From Campylobacterales bacterium (lineage in GTDB: Bacteria > Campylobacterota > Campylobacteria > Campylobacterales > QNZT01), in NCBI GenBank assembly GCA_027023405.1, contig JALVVN010000040.1:34809-79288 (forward strand): 44,480 nt of DNA, written 5' to 3'. The position numbers and the translations under genes are program-made. Each line of letters begins with the position of its first letter. Position 1 is the first letter of the stretch. This document shows positions 23,896-31,448 of the stretch, piece after piece. Under the pieces are notes generated by a model. That model ran no database searches and was not told the DNA's origin. It was given only the letters and a program-made list of their open reading frames with translations.

Positions 23896-25413
23896 ATGAA
23901 GCGTGTCAGTTGCGCCACGCTTGACGGTTTTGATGCGAAAATCGTCGATGTTGAGGTGGCATTTGTCAGGGCACTCCCCTCCTTTGCTATCGTCGGCTTG
24001 GCGCAAACTTCGATCCAAGAGTCAAAAGAGCGTATCAAAAGTGCGCTGAGTGCTATCGATTTTAAGTTTCCTCCCCAAAAAGTCACCGTCAATCTCTCTC
24101 CCTCCGATCTCAAAAAAGAGGGGAGTCACTTTGATCTCCCTATTGCCCTTTTGATTGCCCTACAAAAGGAGGAGATCGATTTTGATAATTTTCTCGTATT
24201 GGGTGAATTAGGGCTAGATGGAACTTTGAAAGATACGCATACCATCTTTCCTTTGGTGCTCTCATTGGCACGAGATCAGCAGATCAAAAAAGTGCTTATA
24301 CCCGAAACCTCTTATGAAAAAGTATCTAAAATTCCTCATTTAGAAATCTTCTGCGCAAACAATCTGGAAGAAGCGATCAATCTCTTTAAAGATCCGCAAA
24401 ACCGATCCAAACTACCCTTGCAAACCCAAATAGATGCAAAAAAAATAGTGCTTGACAAACCTTACTACTATTTGGAAACCTATCCTGAAGATTTTTATGA
24501 TATCAAGGGGCAGGAGAGAGCCAAGCGTGCCTCGCTTATCGCCGCTGCCGGTATGCACAATATCCTCTATGAAGGAAGCCCAGGATGCGGAAAGAGTATG
24601 TGTGCGAAACGATTACCCGCTATCTTACCGCCGATGAGCCTTGATGAAATATTGACCAATGCCAAGCTTTTGGCACTTGAAGGTAAAGAGGCAGATTTTC
24701 TACCAATACATCTTTCTCGTTCTCCCCATAGAAGCGCTACACTTGCAAGCATCTTGGGAGGCGGTAGCAAAAGTGCCAAAATCGGCGAAGTCGCCTTGTG
24801 TGGTAATAACGGTGTGCTATTTTTCGATGAGTTACCCTACTTTTCCAAAGGTGTGCTTGAAGCACTTCGAGAGCCACTGGAAGAGAATCGTGTTCTCATC
24901 TCACGCGTCAATACCAAGATCGACTATCCTGCCAAATTTCTCTTTGTCGGGGCAATGAACCCCTGCCCTTGCGGAAATCTTTTGAGTTTGCATCGTGAGT
25001 GTCGATGCTCAGATCTAGAGATTCGTCGCTATAAAAATCGTCTCTCCGATCCGCTCCTCGATCGTATCGATCTCTATGTGCAAATGGAGGAGAGCGATCC
25101 CGATGATGAGAGCAGTATTACCTCCCAAGAGATGCACCACCAAGTCATCATAGCCTTTCAAATGCAAAAAGAGCGCGCACAAACTGACTTTAACGGTAAA
25201 CTCAATGATCAAGAGATTGTGAAATTTTGCACACTGGATAACGAATCGCAAACACTGCTTGACGAGGCAAGTCGTCGCTATCACCTCAGTCAAAGAGCGA
25301 TCAATAAGATTATAAAGGTCGCACGAACAATTGCAGATCTAGAAAAAAGTCACCTCATTGGTAAGCGTCATCTACTCGAAGCACTCTCTTTTCGCACAAA
25401 AAATCAAAAATAA
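23896..25413 (+). CDS. comM: ComM/YifB-family Mg-chelatase-like AAA+ ATPase
   Basis: 505 residues. ComM is a hexameric helicase that helps branch migration during natural transformation. The N-terminal ChlI domain (1-165) has FAIVGLAQTSIQESKERIKSAL and the VNLSPSDLKKEGSHFDLPIAL block. The AAA+ core has Walker A GSPGCGKS (227-234) and Walker B LFFDELPYF. The C-terminal part has the AMNPCPCG motif, CRCS and the helical lid. The cysteines in NPCPCG and CRC fit the family's zinc-like cluster. It begins 3 nt after def. Confidence 0.93.
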   Translation: MKRVSCATLDGFDAKIVDVEVAFVRALPSFAIVGLAQTSIQESKERIKSALSAIDFKFPPQKVTVNLSPSDLKKEGSHFDLPIALLIALQKEEIDFDNFLVLGELGLDGTLKDTHTIFPLVLSLARDQQIKKVLIPETSYEKVSKIPHLEIFCANNLEEAINLFKDPQNRSKLPLQTQIDAKKIVLDKPYYYLETYPEDFYDIKGQERAKRASLIAAAGMHNILYEGSPGCGKSMCAKRLPAILPPMSLDEILTNAKLLALEGKEADFLPIHLSRSPHRSATLASILGGGSKSAKIGEVALCGNNGVLFFDELPYFSKGVLEALREPLEENRVLISRVNTKIDYPAKFLFVGAMNPCPCGNLLSLHRECRCSDLEIRRYKNRLSDPLLDRIDLYVQMEESDPDDESSITSQEMHHQVIIAFQMQKERAQTDFNGKLNDQEIVKFCTLDNESQTLLDEASRRYHLSQRAINKIIKVARTIADLEKSHLIGKRHLLEALSFRTKNQK

Positions 25414-25436
25414 AAAAATCTGTTACGATCTGATAA

Positions 25437-25547
25437 TACCCAAATCTCGAAATAGAATTCTTTGAATTTGTATCATGCTCGTATATGTAAAGCCCAAGGA
25501 TGCAATGATGATACAAAGTCATGCATTTCTATTTCGAGATTTGGGTA
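25437..25547. repeat. 111-bp near-perfect palindromic element
   Basis: Two 40-nt arms (25437-25476 and 25508-25547) are inverted copies matching at 36 of 40 positions. The outer 21 bp are perfect (start TACCCAAATCTCG), then a 9-nt patch matches at 5, then 10 bp perfect (TTTGTATCAT/ATGATACAAA), around a 31-nt centre. As RNA it would fold into one long hairpin. It lies between comM (stop 25413) and the miaA promoter (25571). It might be a MITE-like element, a structured RNA or a bidirectional termination/processing site. No second copy was seen in this window. There is no flanking direct repeat that I can call. Confidence 0.72.
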
Positions 25548-25570
25548 ATAGTCTAAAATTTTTTTCATTT

Positions 25571-25579
25571 TGCTATAAT
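25571..25579 (+). promoter_or_regulatory. Extended -10 promoter of miaA (leaderless arrangement)
   Basis: TGCTATAAT, a perfect extended -10, ends 6 nt before the miaA ATG at 25586. A start 6-7 nt past the -10 falls on the ATG itself, and no ribosome site precedes the ATG, so the transcript is probably leaderless. Confidence 0.6.
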
Positions 25580-25585
25580 GAAACC

Positions 25586-26476
25586 ATGAAAGAGATAGCT
25601 ATCATTGGCTCAACTGCTTCAGGGAAAAGTGCCTTAGCGGTAGAGATCGCCCAAAAAGTACATGCAAATATCCTCTCGCTGGACTCACTCAGCATCTATA
25701 AAGGTGCCGATATTGTGTCTGCCAAACCGACGATAGAGGAGCAAGGTGGCATTAGACATTTTGGGTTGGATATTTTAGAGATTGATGCACATTTTAGTGC
25801 GGGAAAATTTATCGATCTCTATCATGAGGCACGAGATCAGTCCCGACGAGAGTCCAAACACCTCATCATTACCGGAGGAAGTGGTTTTTATCTTAAAATG
25901 CTATTAGAAGGCCTATCACAGAGGGTTGAAGTGAGTCAAGAGGTACGAAATGAGATCGCTGTTATCTTGCACGATCTTGAAAGTGCATATGAAAAAATCT
26001 TGCGGATCGATAGTGACTATGCCCAAAAAATCTCTCCACATGATCGCTATCGTGTCGGTAAATGGTATGAGATCTATCTCTCTCAAGGAGTAAGCGCAAC
26101 TGACTATTTTCAAATGAATCGACCACAGCCAAAGGCACTACCAATCGAAATTTTTGAAATCCAAACCGATCGAAAAGAACTAAGAAAAAAAATAGAAAAA
26201 CGCACTCAGCAGATGATCAGTTTAGGCTTAGTCGAGGAGATCTTTCATTTGGAAAAACAATACGGCAGGGCACCTCATCCGATGAAAGCTATCGGGATCG
26301 TAGAGACATTAGGTTACCTAGACGGTCAATACAGCTTGGAGAAAACAGCTGAACTGATCACAACGCATACCGCACAACTCGCCAAACGACAAGAGATTTT
26401 CAATCATACGCAATTTTCTCATACGCATAAAGATATTATATATAACTTAAAAAATAAACTACTTAATTATTTTTAA
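25586..26476 (+). CDS. miaA: tRNA dimethylallyltransferase
   Basis: 297 residues from the ATG at 25586, where the conserved start MKEIAIIGSTASGKSALAVEIA begins; a longer frame from 25475 runs through the palindromic element and is not credible. MiaA prenylates A37 of tRNAs that read UNN codons, using dimethylallyl diphosphate. The P-loop GSTASGKS is at 9-16, followed by SLDSLSIYKGADIVSAKPT, the GGSGFYLKMLLEG block, HDRYRVGKWYEIYLSQG and HPMKAIGIVE. Length is close to family members in this phylum. It has its own promoter and no ribosome site. Confidence 0.94.
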   Translation: MKEIAIIGSTASGKSALAVEIAQKVHANILSLDSLSIYKGADIVSAKPTIEEQGGIRHFGLDILEIDAHFSAGKFIDLYHEARDQSRRESKHLIITGGSGFYLKMLLEGLSQRVEVSQEVRNEIAVILHDLESAYEKILRIDSDYAQKISPHDRYRVGKWYEIYLSQGVSATDYFQMNRPQPKALPIEIFEIQTDRKELRKKIEKRTQQMISLGLVEEIFHLEKQYGRAPHPMKAIGIVETLGYLDGQYSLEKTAELITTHTAQLAKRQEIFNHTQFSHTHKDIIYNLKNKLLNYF

Positions 26477-26591
26477 CAAAAAATAATTATAGTAAACTTA
26501 AACTATTTAAATTTTCACTTAATACACAATAATTTAACTTTTAAGATTTTAAATGCTACTATTTTAAACACTTTTATTAAAAGGATATAAA

Positions 26592-27794
26592 ATGAAAAAG
26601 TTATTAGCGGTTTCAATTTTATTATCTTCATTGTTAGTTGCATCACAAAGACCTTATGAATTTGGTCTAACGGTAGGTGCAACATCAATTGAGAATGAAG
26701 ATAGTATCAAGCTCGATAACCCAACAGTGGGATTTAGTTTTCAAATGAACAAAACTGATGTCAAACCTCGGTTTGATATAGAATACGCATCACTCAATGA
26801 CACAGATGAGCTTTTTAGCGATCCAAGAAAAAATACTGATAGTCTATTGCGAACATCAATCAATGGAGTTTATGAATTTAATGATGACAATATGCATCGT
26901 TTGCTTCCTTATATCCTTGCTGGTGCCGGGTATGAGCGAGTCGGTCACGGAACAAAAAAGTATGCCTTTGACTCTAATCCGTTTGTACAACTTGGCGGTG
27001 GATTAAAATACAATATCAATGACAAGGTTGCTACACGCTTTGAGCTCAAAGCGCTTCAAATTGTCGGTGGTGATAAAGAGGAGAAAAATGAAATTATAGC
27101 ACTGCTTGGTCTCTCATTCCCCTTTGGTACTTTTGAGGAACCGAAGCCAGATATCACCGATAGTGACGGGGATGGCGTAATGGATGCACTCGATAAGTGT
27201 CCGAACACTCCAAAGGGTACCAAAGTAGATGGATCAGGATGTAAATTGCCTGAGATGGTCAATAAAACGGTCGTTCAAAAGGTTATCGAACCAGCTCCTA
27301 TGTCATTTGACAATGAAGAGTGCCCTATCAAAACCGATCTGCCCGATCGTGATCGAGATGGTGTAGAAGATAGTATTGATCAATGCCCCAATACCCCATG
27401 TGACTTCTCTGTCGATAAAAAAGGTTGCCCACTCAAAGCGATTCTTCGTATCCATTTCGATACAGCAAAATGGGATATCAGACCTGAATCACTACCGAAA
27501 GTGGAGAAATTTGCTGAGTTCCTTATTAAAAACAAAGGTTCACTCGTGCGCATCGAAGGACATACCGATTCACGAGGTAGTGACAACTACAACATGGTAC
27601 TCTCTAAGAAGAGAGCGGAAAGCGTAAGAAAGAAATTGATCGAATTAGGTGTCAGCCCATCACGATTAACAGCAGTAGGTAAAGGAGAAAAAGAGCCTAT
27701 CGCAACCAACAAAACAGCTGAAGGAATGGCAAAAAATAGAAGAATCGAAGTTCACTTAACCTATCCTACAGAATTACAGAAAGGGAGAAATTAG
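26592..27794 (+). CDS. OmpA/OprF-like outer membrane protein with thrombospondin type 3 repeats
   Basis: 400 residues: Sec signal (1-18), an N-terminal eight-strand OmpA-type beta barrel (about 20-180), and a linker with two thrombospondin type 3 calcium-binding motifs (DITDSDGDGVMDALDKCPNTPKGTKVDGSGC, about 187-217, and DRDRDGVEDSIDQCPNTPCDFSVDKKGC, about 252-279). A C-terminal OmpA peptidoglycan domain follows (about 283-392: ILRIHFDTAKWDIRPES, IEGHTDSRGSDNYNMVLSKKRA, AKNRRIEV). Architecture equals OprF/CadF-type porin-like proteins. It probably stabilises the envelope and may bind surfaces. The AT-rich 115 nt upstream holds the promoter; the next gene follows after 2 nt. Confidence 0.92.
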   Translation: MKKLLAVSILLSSLLVASQRPYEFGLTVGATSIENEDSIKLDNPTVGFSFQMNKTDVKPRFDIEYASLNDTDELFSDPRKNTDSLLRTSINGVYEFNDDNMHRLLPYILAGAGYERVGHGTKKYAFDSNPFVQLGGGLKYNINDKVATRFELKALQIVGGDKEEKNEIIALLGLSFPFGTFEEPKPDITDSDGDGVMDALDKCPNTPKGTKVDGSGCKLPEMVNKTVVQKVIEPAPMSFDNEECPIKTDLPDRDRDGVEDSIDQCPNTPCDFSVDKKGCPLKAILRIHFDTAKWDIRPESLPKVEKFAEFLIKNKGSLVRIEGHTDSRGSDNYNMVLSKKRAESVRKKLIELGVSPSRLTAVGKGEKEPIATNKTAEGMAKNRRIEVHLTYPTELQKGRN

Positions 27795-27796
27795 AG

Positions 27797-29275
27797 ATGA
27801 AAAGTTTAAAATATAGTCTTTTATCGATATTAGCATGCTCATATCTTTTGACTATGAGCGGTTGCTTGGATGATAGAACAAAAATATCACGAGGTGTAAA
27901 AGGATTAGGAGTGACAAGCCTTAATCCAACGCCAGATGACACAGATGGTGACGGACTCAGCAATGAGCGGGAAAAAGAGCTTGGAACCGATCCTAATAAT
28001 CCTGATTCTGACGCTGATGGATTGAAAGATGGCGGTGAAGTTGATGTAACGAAAACTGATCCCAAAAATCCTGATACTGACGGTGATGGATTGAGTGACG
28101 GTGATGAAAAATTGAAATACAATACCGATCCTCTCAATCCTGACACTGACGGTGACGGGCTAAATGACGGTGACGAGATCAATAAATACAATACCGATCC
28201 ACTCAAACCTGACACAGACGGTGACGGGCTAAATGACGGTGATGAAGTCAACAAAACGCATACCGATCCACTCAAAAAAGATACTGACAATGACGGTGTG
28301 AGTGACGGACTTGAAGTGAGAGGTGCAATCACCAAAGATACTTTTAGAAAAGATCCAAATGGAAATGAATATGGTGTAGACAATCCTGCCAATACGCATC
28401 ACAAAGATAACCCGGATGTGATCGATGCACTCGATCCGATGAATGACAGCGATATGGATAAGCGACCCAATAGACCTGAGACAGTTAAAGGAACCGATCC
28501 GCTTGATCCCAAAAGCTTCTATCCTTGGATTTATGAAACAAAAAAAGGTAAGAAAATGGTTGACGCCGGATTTGTTTATGTGCCGGCAATCGACGGCAAA
28601 GGTGGATTTTGGATGAGTCAATATGAAGCGAGAGCAACACAAGATCCGGCTACACCGAACTTTGAGAATTTTAATACCTATATCAATTCACACTTCAAAG
28701 TACTCAATTCAGGTGAGGCAACAGGATTTACCGGTGCAAACACTTCAGGTATCGATCTCAATAAAGTTGTCTTTAATGCTAATGGAGACTCATACAAAGG
28801 TATCTATGCCTTTGAAGCAGCGGGTGTCTTGGATGAATCTCAAATTGACGGCGGTTGGAAAATCAACTTGCCAAGTAAAGAGGAGTATGAACAAGTCCTC
28901 AAACTCTTCAGCGTAAGCGGAAAAGTAGATACAGTCAAAAACGGCATCCTCTATACCGATGGGCTAGTCGAAGAGGATTATGAGCGTCAAGTCTATGAGC
29001 TTCACAATAGTGTGCATGAATTTAGCTCCACTCTTGTCAAAGTAGACGGCTTTGTCAAGCCAGACTGGTGGACAGGCAAACTCTATGCCCCAGCACCGGA
29101 TGAGAAGGCTATCGCAGGATCAGCAAACAACGGTGAAACAGGTGCCAACGATCCTTATGCGGATGTGATTCAAAGAAATGACGGTACAGATATTCGATTT
29201 GGTGTATCCTATGGTGACACAAAACGAATAGGCTTTAGAGCTGCATCTGAGTACATAAAAGAGTCAAATAAGTAA
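27797..29275 (+). CDS. Lipoprotein with thrombospondin type 3 repeats and SUMF1-like C-terminal domain
   Basis: 492 residues: lipoprotein signal ending MSGC (Cys23), about five to six acidic DxDxDG repeats (residues 48-173), a spacer, and a C-terminal domain (about 255-485) with the layout of the formylglycine-generating/SUMF1 fold: FVYVPAIDGKGGFWMSQYEARA, WKINLPSKEEYEQVLKLF, ELHNSVHEFS and RIGFRAASEY correspond to its kyEVTn, RLPTEAEWE, GNVWEW and GFR blocks. Beyond the signal and lipid Cys the chain has no cysteine, so formylglycine formation is excluded and the domain is probably a binding module. Each repeat should bind calcium. It starts 2 nt after the TSP3-OmpA gene, so the two are co-expressed and probably contact each other on the surface. 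A tiny gene's worth of regulation follows at 29282-29328. Confidence 0.75.
   Translation: MKSLKYSLLSILACSYLLTMSGCLDDRTKISRGVKGLGVTSLNPTPDDTDGDGLSNEREKELGTDPNNPDSDADGLKDGGEVDVTKTDPKNPDTDGDGLSDGDEKLKYNTDPLNPDTDGDGLNDGDEINKYNTDPLKPDTDGDGLNDGDEVNKTHTDPLKKDTDNDGVSDGLEVRGAITKDTFRKDPNGNEYGVDNPANTHHKDNPDVIDALDPMNDSDMDKRPNRPETVKGTDPLDPKSFYPWIYETKKGKKMVDAGFVYVPAIDGKGGFWMSQYEARATQDPATPNFENFNTYINSHFKVLNSGEATGFTGANTSGIDLNKVVFNANGDSYKGIYAFEAAGVLDESQIDGGWKINLPSKEEYEQVLKLFSVSGKVDTVKNGILYTDGLVEEDYERQVYELHNSVHEFSSTLVKVDGFVKPDWWTGKLYAPAPDEKAIAGSANNGETGANDPYADVIQRNDGTDIRFGVSYGDTKRIGFRAASEYIKESNK
27938..28316 (+). repeat. 69-bp tandem repeats encoding TSP3 calcium loops
   Basis: Units of 23 residues (consensus DTDGDGLNDGDExNKYNTDP) are repeated in tandem, the first being one residue shorter. 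The third to fifth copies are very similar in DNA; two neighbouring 69-nt units differ at only about 15 positions. They suit slippage or recombination that changes copy number. Confidence 0.85.
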
Positions 29276-29281
29276 CATTTT

Positions 29282-29328
29282 CCCTCCAAAATATGTTAGA
29301 ATTTGGAACATCAAATTCTAACGGAGGG
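29282..29328 (+). promoter_or_regulatory. Palindrome and SD-sequestering hairpin before trxC
   Basis: An 11-bp perfect stem (GTTAGAATTTG 29295-29305, CAAATTCTAAC 29312-29322) with a 6-nt loop is continued by CCCTCC (29282-29287) pairing with GGAGGG (29323-29328), after a 7-nt bulge. GGAGGG is the ribosome site of trxC (ATG 29334). The same DNA includes an extended -10-like TGTTAGAAT (29294-29302), so it could be an operator instead. Confidence 0.6.
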
Positions 29329-29333
29329 TAATT

Positions 29334-29762
29334 ATGATAAATGTCGTCTGTCCAAACTGCCTACAAACCAATCGCATTCCAAAAAAAGATCACTACACCA
29401 AAGCCAACTGTGGCAAATGTAAACACTCACTACTAGACACCACTCCCAAGAGCGTTGATCACGAAGCCTTTTTGAAACATATCACACATAACGATATTCC
29501 GGTGATTGTTGATTTTTGGGCACAATGGTGTGGACCGTGTCGTATGATTGCACCCGCTTATGAGAGTGTGGCATCCAAGCTCCCGCTCAAAGCGAGACTC
29601 ATCAAAGTCAATACGGAAGAGAATCAGATCACACCGGCGGGTTATAATATTCGAGGGATACCGACCATTATCGCATTTCAAGGGGGAAAAGAAGTTGATA
29701 GAATCAGCGGTGCATTGCCTGAAGATCAACTTTTGGCATGGGTTTCGAGATTTGTGTCATAG
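29334..29762 (+). CDS. trxC: Thioredoxin 2 (TrxC-like)
   Basis: A 142-residue thioredoxin with an N-terminal zinc ribbon (Cys6-x2-Cys9 and Cys26-x2-Cys29) and the active-site WCGPC (Cys66, Cys69) in VDFWAQWCGPCRM. The cis-Pro motif RGIPTI and the GALPEDQL helix are normal. TrxC reduces protein disulfides and is associated with oxidative stress; its zinc ribbon tunes the redox response. The upstream palindrome suggests its own regulation. Its stop codon lies in the terminator hairpin shared with the convergent PDC protein gene. Confidence 0.95.
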   Translation: MINVVCPNCLQTNRIPKKDHYTKANCGKCKHSLLDTTPKSVDHEAFLKHITHNDIPVIVDFWAQWCGPCRMIAPAYESVASKLPLKARLIKVNTEENQITPAGYNIRGIPTIIAFQGGKEVDRISGALPEDQLLAWVSRFVS

Positions 29763-29783
29763 GGAAGAGTTACTCCTCCCTAT
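29759..29783. terminator. Hairpin over the stop codons of trxC and the PDC protein
   Basis: ATAGGGAAGAGT and ACTCCTCCCTAT pair at 11 of 12 positions across one base; a practical stem of about 10 bp with a small loop. It includes the TAG of trxC (29760-29762) and the TAA of the minus-strand gene (29770-29772). No clear T-run follows on either strand. Confidence 0.5.
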
Positions 29784-30678
29784 TTCTCCTCGCATCAGTA
29801 GATTTCAAATAAAATGAGAGCCCAAAGAGGAGCATCGTTACACCTGCTAGAAGCAGTACTGCAAAGATAATCTTCTCCGGACCTATCAAGGCAAACTTAA
29901 AGACCAACATCAACGCTTCAATAGAGAGTGCAATAATAATCGAGCCGAGAAATTTGATCATCGTACGATGAATATCACGCGACTTGGGATCGTGATGCCC
30001 CAAGACCTCTTCCTCAAAGATCGTTTTGACCAGATCGAAAATTGCTAGAGAGAGGGTGATGAGAATCGTAGATTCAAACATCTGTTTGATCTCCAACTTC
30101 TCAATCGAAAATCCATAAGTACTAATACTCTTGATACCATGAAAGAAGAGCAAAAACGAGACAAAAGCAAGAGCGGCGGAAAAAAGTGTATAAATCACCT
30201 TATTGCTATAACCAAAAACGGTGTCCAATCCAGTAGGGTGTGCGAATTTAATAATCTCTTTGAGTGCAATATCGATACATACCACATAACGCAATCTCTT
30301 TTTCTCATCATAGATTGGATAGGATGCCGTTACCGTCAATTCATTGGTCAGTGTCGATGGATAAGGGTTGGTAATCACACATTTTTTCGTACGAACCGCT
30401 TTGTAGTAGTAGGCTCTGGAGCTTTGATTGGTACCTTGATTTATGATTTGCTTGGTTTTGGTGAGCGTGTCACTAATCTGCACACCGCTTTTATCCAAAA
30501 TGTAAAATGCCTCAAAATTGATATTTTCTTTTTTGATATGCTTGAGTGCATCCATGATAACCGTAATCTTCGGATCAGGTAGATAATTGGGAATGCTACG
30601 ACTAAGAAGTAAGCACATATAAGCTCTTACTTGTGGGCGAACGGCTTCAAACTGTGCAATCTCATTGATATTAAACAT
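29770..30678 (-). CDS. PDC (Cache-like) sensor protein with four membrane helices and no output domain
   Basis: 302 residues. Residues about 1-150 resemble a PDC/Cache sensor: NFEAFYILDKSGVQISDTL, then RAYYYKAVRTKKCVITNPYPSTLTNELTVTASYPIYDEKKRLRYVVCIDIAL, the usual strand series of ligand-binding PDC folds. The C-terminal half holds four hydrophobic helices (about 165-185, 205-222, 240-262 and 268-290). No kinase, GGDEF, EAL or chemoreceptor signalling domain follows, so the output is unknown. No hydrophobic segment precedes the sensor, so it may be cytoplasmic, which is unusual for a PDC domain. RBS AGGAAG lies upstream of the ATG at 30678; the minus-strand -10 TATAAT is near 30718. Confidence 0.72.
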   Translation of the reverse strand: MFNINEIAQFEAVRPQVRAYMCLLLSRSIPNYLPDPKITVIMDALKHIKKENINFEAFYILDKSGVQISDTLTKTKQIINQGTNQSSRAYYYKAVRTKKCVITNPYPSTLTNELTVTASYPIYDEKKRLRYVVCIDIALKEIIKFAHPTGLDTVFGYSNKVIYTLFSAALAFVSFLLFFHGIKSISTYGFSIEKLEIKQMFESTILITLSLAIFDLVKTIFEEEVLGHHDPKSRDIHRTMIKFLGSIIIALSIEALMLVFKFALIGPEKIIFAVLLLAGVTMLLFGLSFYLKSTDARRNREE

Positions 30679-30821
30679 CTCTATTTCTTCCTAAATGATT
30701 AAAATTGCACTATTATATCGATTGGATGTTTTAAACAAGTTATAAGCATCTAAGGTTTTTAGAGCTGCCATTAAGTAACTCTTTAAAATAATCTTATAAT
30801 TTTTACCCATTAACCCCCATG

Positions 30822-30830
30822 TGCTATAAT
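30822..30830 (+). promoter_or_regulatory. Extended -10 promoter of the DUF937 gene
   Basis: TGCTATAAT, a perfect extended -10, 29 nt before the ATG at 30860; AAAGGAT is the ribosome site. The 181-nt intergenic region 30679-30859 otherwise shows only AT-rich sequence and the divergent promoter of the PDC gene. Confidence 0.6.
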
Positions 30831-30859
30831 ATTCATCACTTCAGATATAAAGGATAGAT

Positions 30860-31309
30860 ATGGACTTAGGTGATATTATCAATATGGGATCAAAACTTTT
30901 GCAAGACAAAGTGGGTGACAATGTGGATGCAAACTCCATTCAAGATGCATTGAGCGGACTGCTCTCCAACGAAGAGGGAGGATTTGACTTGAGCAATATT
31001 CTCTCCTCTTTAACAGGCGATAGTGACGATGGTGAGAGTGGAGGATTGGCAGATATTGTCTCTTCATGGATTGGAAGTGGTGAGAACAAGTCAATTGACA
31101 GCGGTATGCTTGGTAATCTGCTTGGAAGCGATAAGATCTCTGAGTTTGCTGAAAAATTAGGTGTTGATCCCGATACGGCAGCGAGTGGTCTTGCAGATGC
31201 TCTACCAAATATGGTAGATAAAGCAACGCCCGAGGGTGACTCTCTGCTTGATCAAGTAGGAGGTCTTGACGGTTTGATGAGTATGGCGGGAAAACTCTTC
31301 AAATCATAA
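30860..31309 (+). CDS. DUF937 (YidB-like) protein
   Basis: 149 residues. The DUF937/YidB signature is in the second half: GMLGNLLGSDKISEFAEKLGVDPDTAASGLADALPNMVDKATPEG, where the family's usual wording is nearly unchanged. The N-terminal half is acidic, Gly/Ser/Asp-rich and of low complexity (DSDDGESGG). The protein has no signal or membrane helix. Function is unknown across the family. Its Gly/Leu pattern GMLGNLLG echoes the DUF533 protein repeats at 16844-17734, which may reflect shared amphipathic-helix chemistry. It has its own promoter and a strong terminator. Confidence 0.85.
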   Translation: MDLGDIINMGSKLLQDKVGDNVDANSIQDALSGLLSNEEGGFDLSNILSSLTGDSDDGESGGLADIVSSWIGSGENKSIDSGMLGNLLGSDKISEFAEKLGVDPDTAASGLADALPNMVDKATPEGDSLLDQVGGLDGLMSMAGKLFKS

Positions 31310-31315
31310 ACTATA

Positions 31316-31344
31316 TTTAATAGGAGTTAAAAACTCCTATTAAA
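31316..31344 (+). terminator. Rho-independent terminator after the DUF937 gene
   Basis: A perfect 13-bp stem (TTTAATAGGAGTT/AACTCCTATTAAA) with an AAA loop starts 7 nt after the stop codon, followed by TTTCT. The AT-rich symmetry suggests it could act in both directions, but no gene converges here. Confidence 0.78.
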
Positions 31345-31448
31345 TTTCTATTAATAAAAATCCAAGATATTACGATATACTATCCTATATGCAATAGTGC
31401 ATAGTGTAAAAATTGTTTCGAATCAAAAAATAGAAAAAAGGAAAGAAT

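Noticed and set aside
25475-25585. Longer MiaA start or small ORF upstream
   Set aside because: It reads through the palindromic element, has no ribosome site, and the P-loop start MKEIAIIGSTASGKS at 25586 is the conserved N-terminus.
27938-28316. CRISPR-like regular repeats
   Set aside because: The repeats are contiguous 69-bp coding units in frame with a lipoprotein gene, without spacers and with a clear calcium-loop translation.
27797-29275. Active formylglycine-generating enzyme
   Set aside because: The C-terminal domain resembles SUMF1, but the mature chain has no cysteine apart from the lipid-bound one, so the known copper/cysteine chemistry is impossible.
30718-30740. Sigma-28 promoter for the PDC protein (CGATAT on the minus strand)
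   Set aside because: CGATAT is present but no TAAA lies 15-17 nt upstream; the same bases contain a TATAAT that better explains the promoter as RpoD type.
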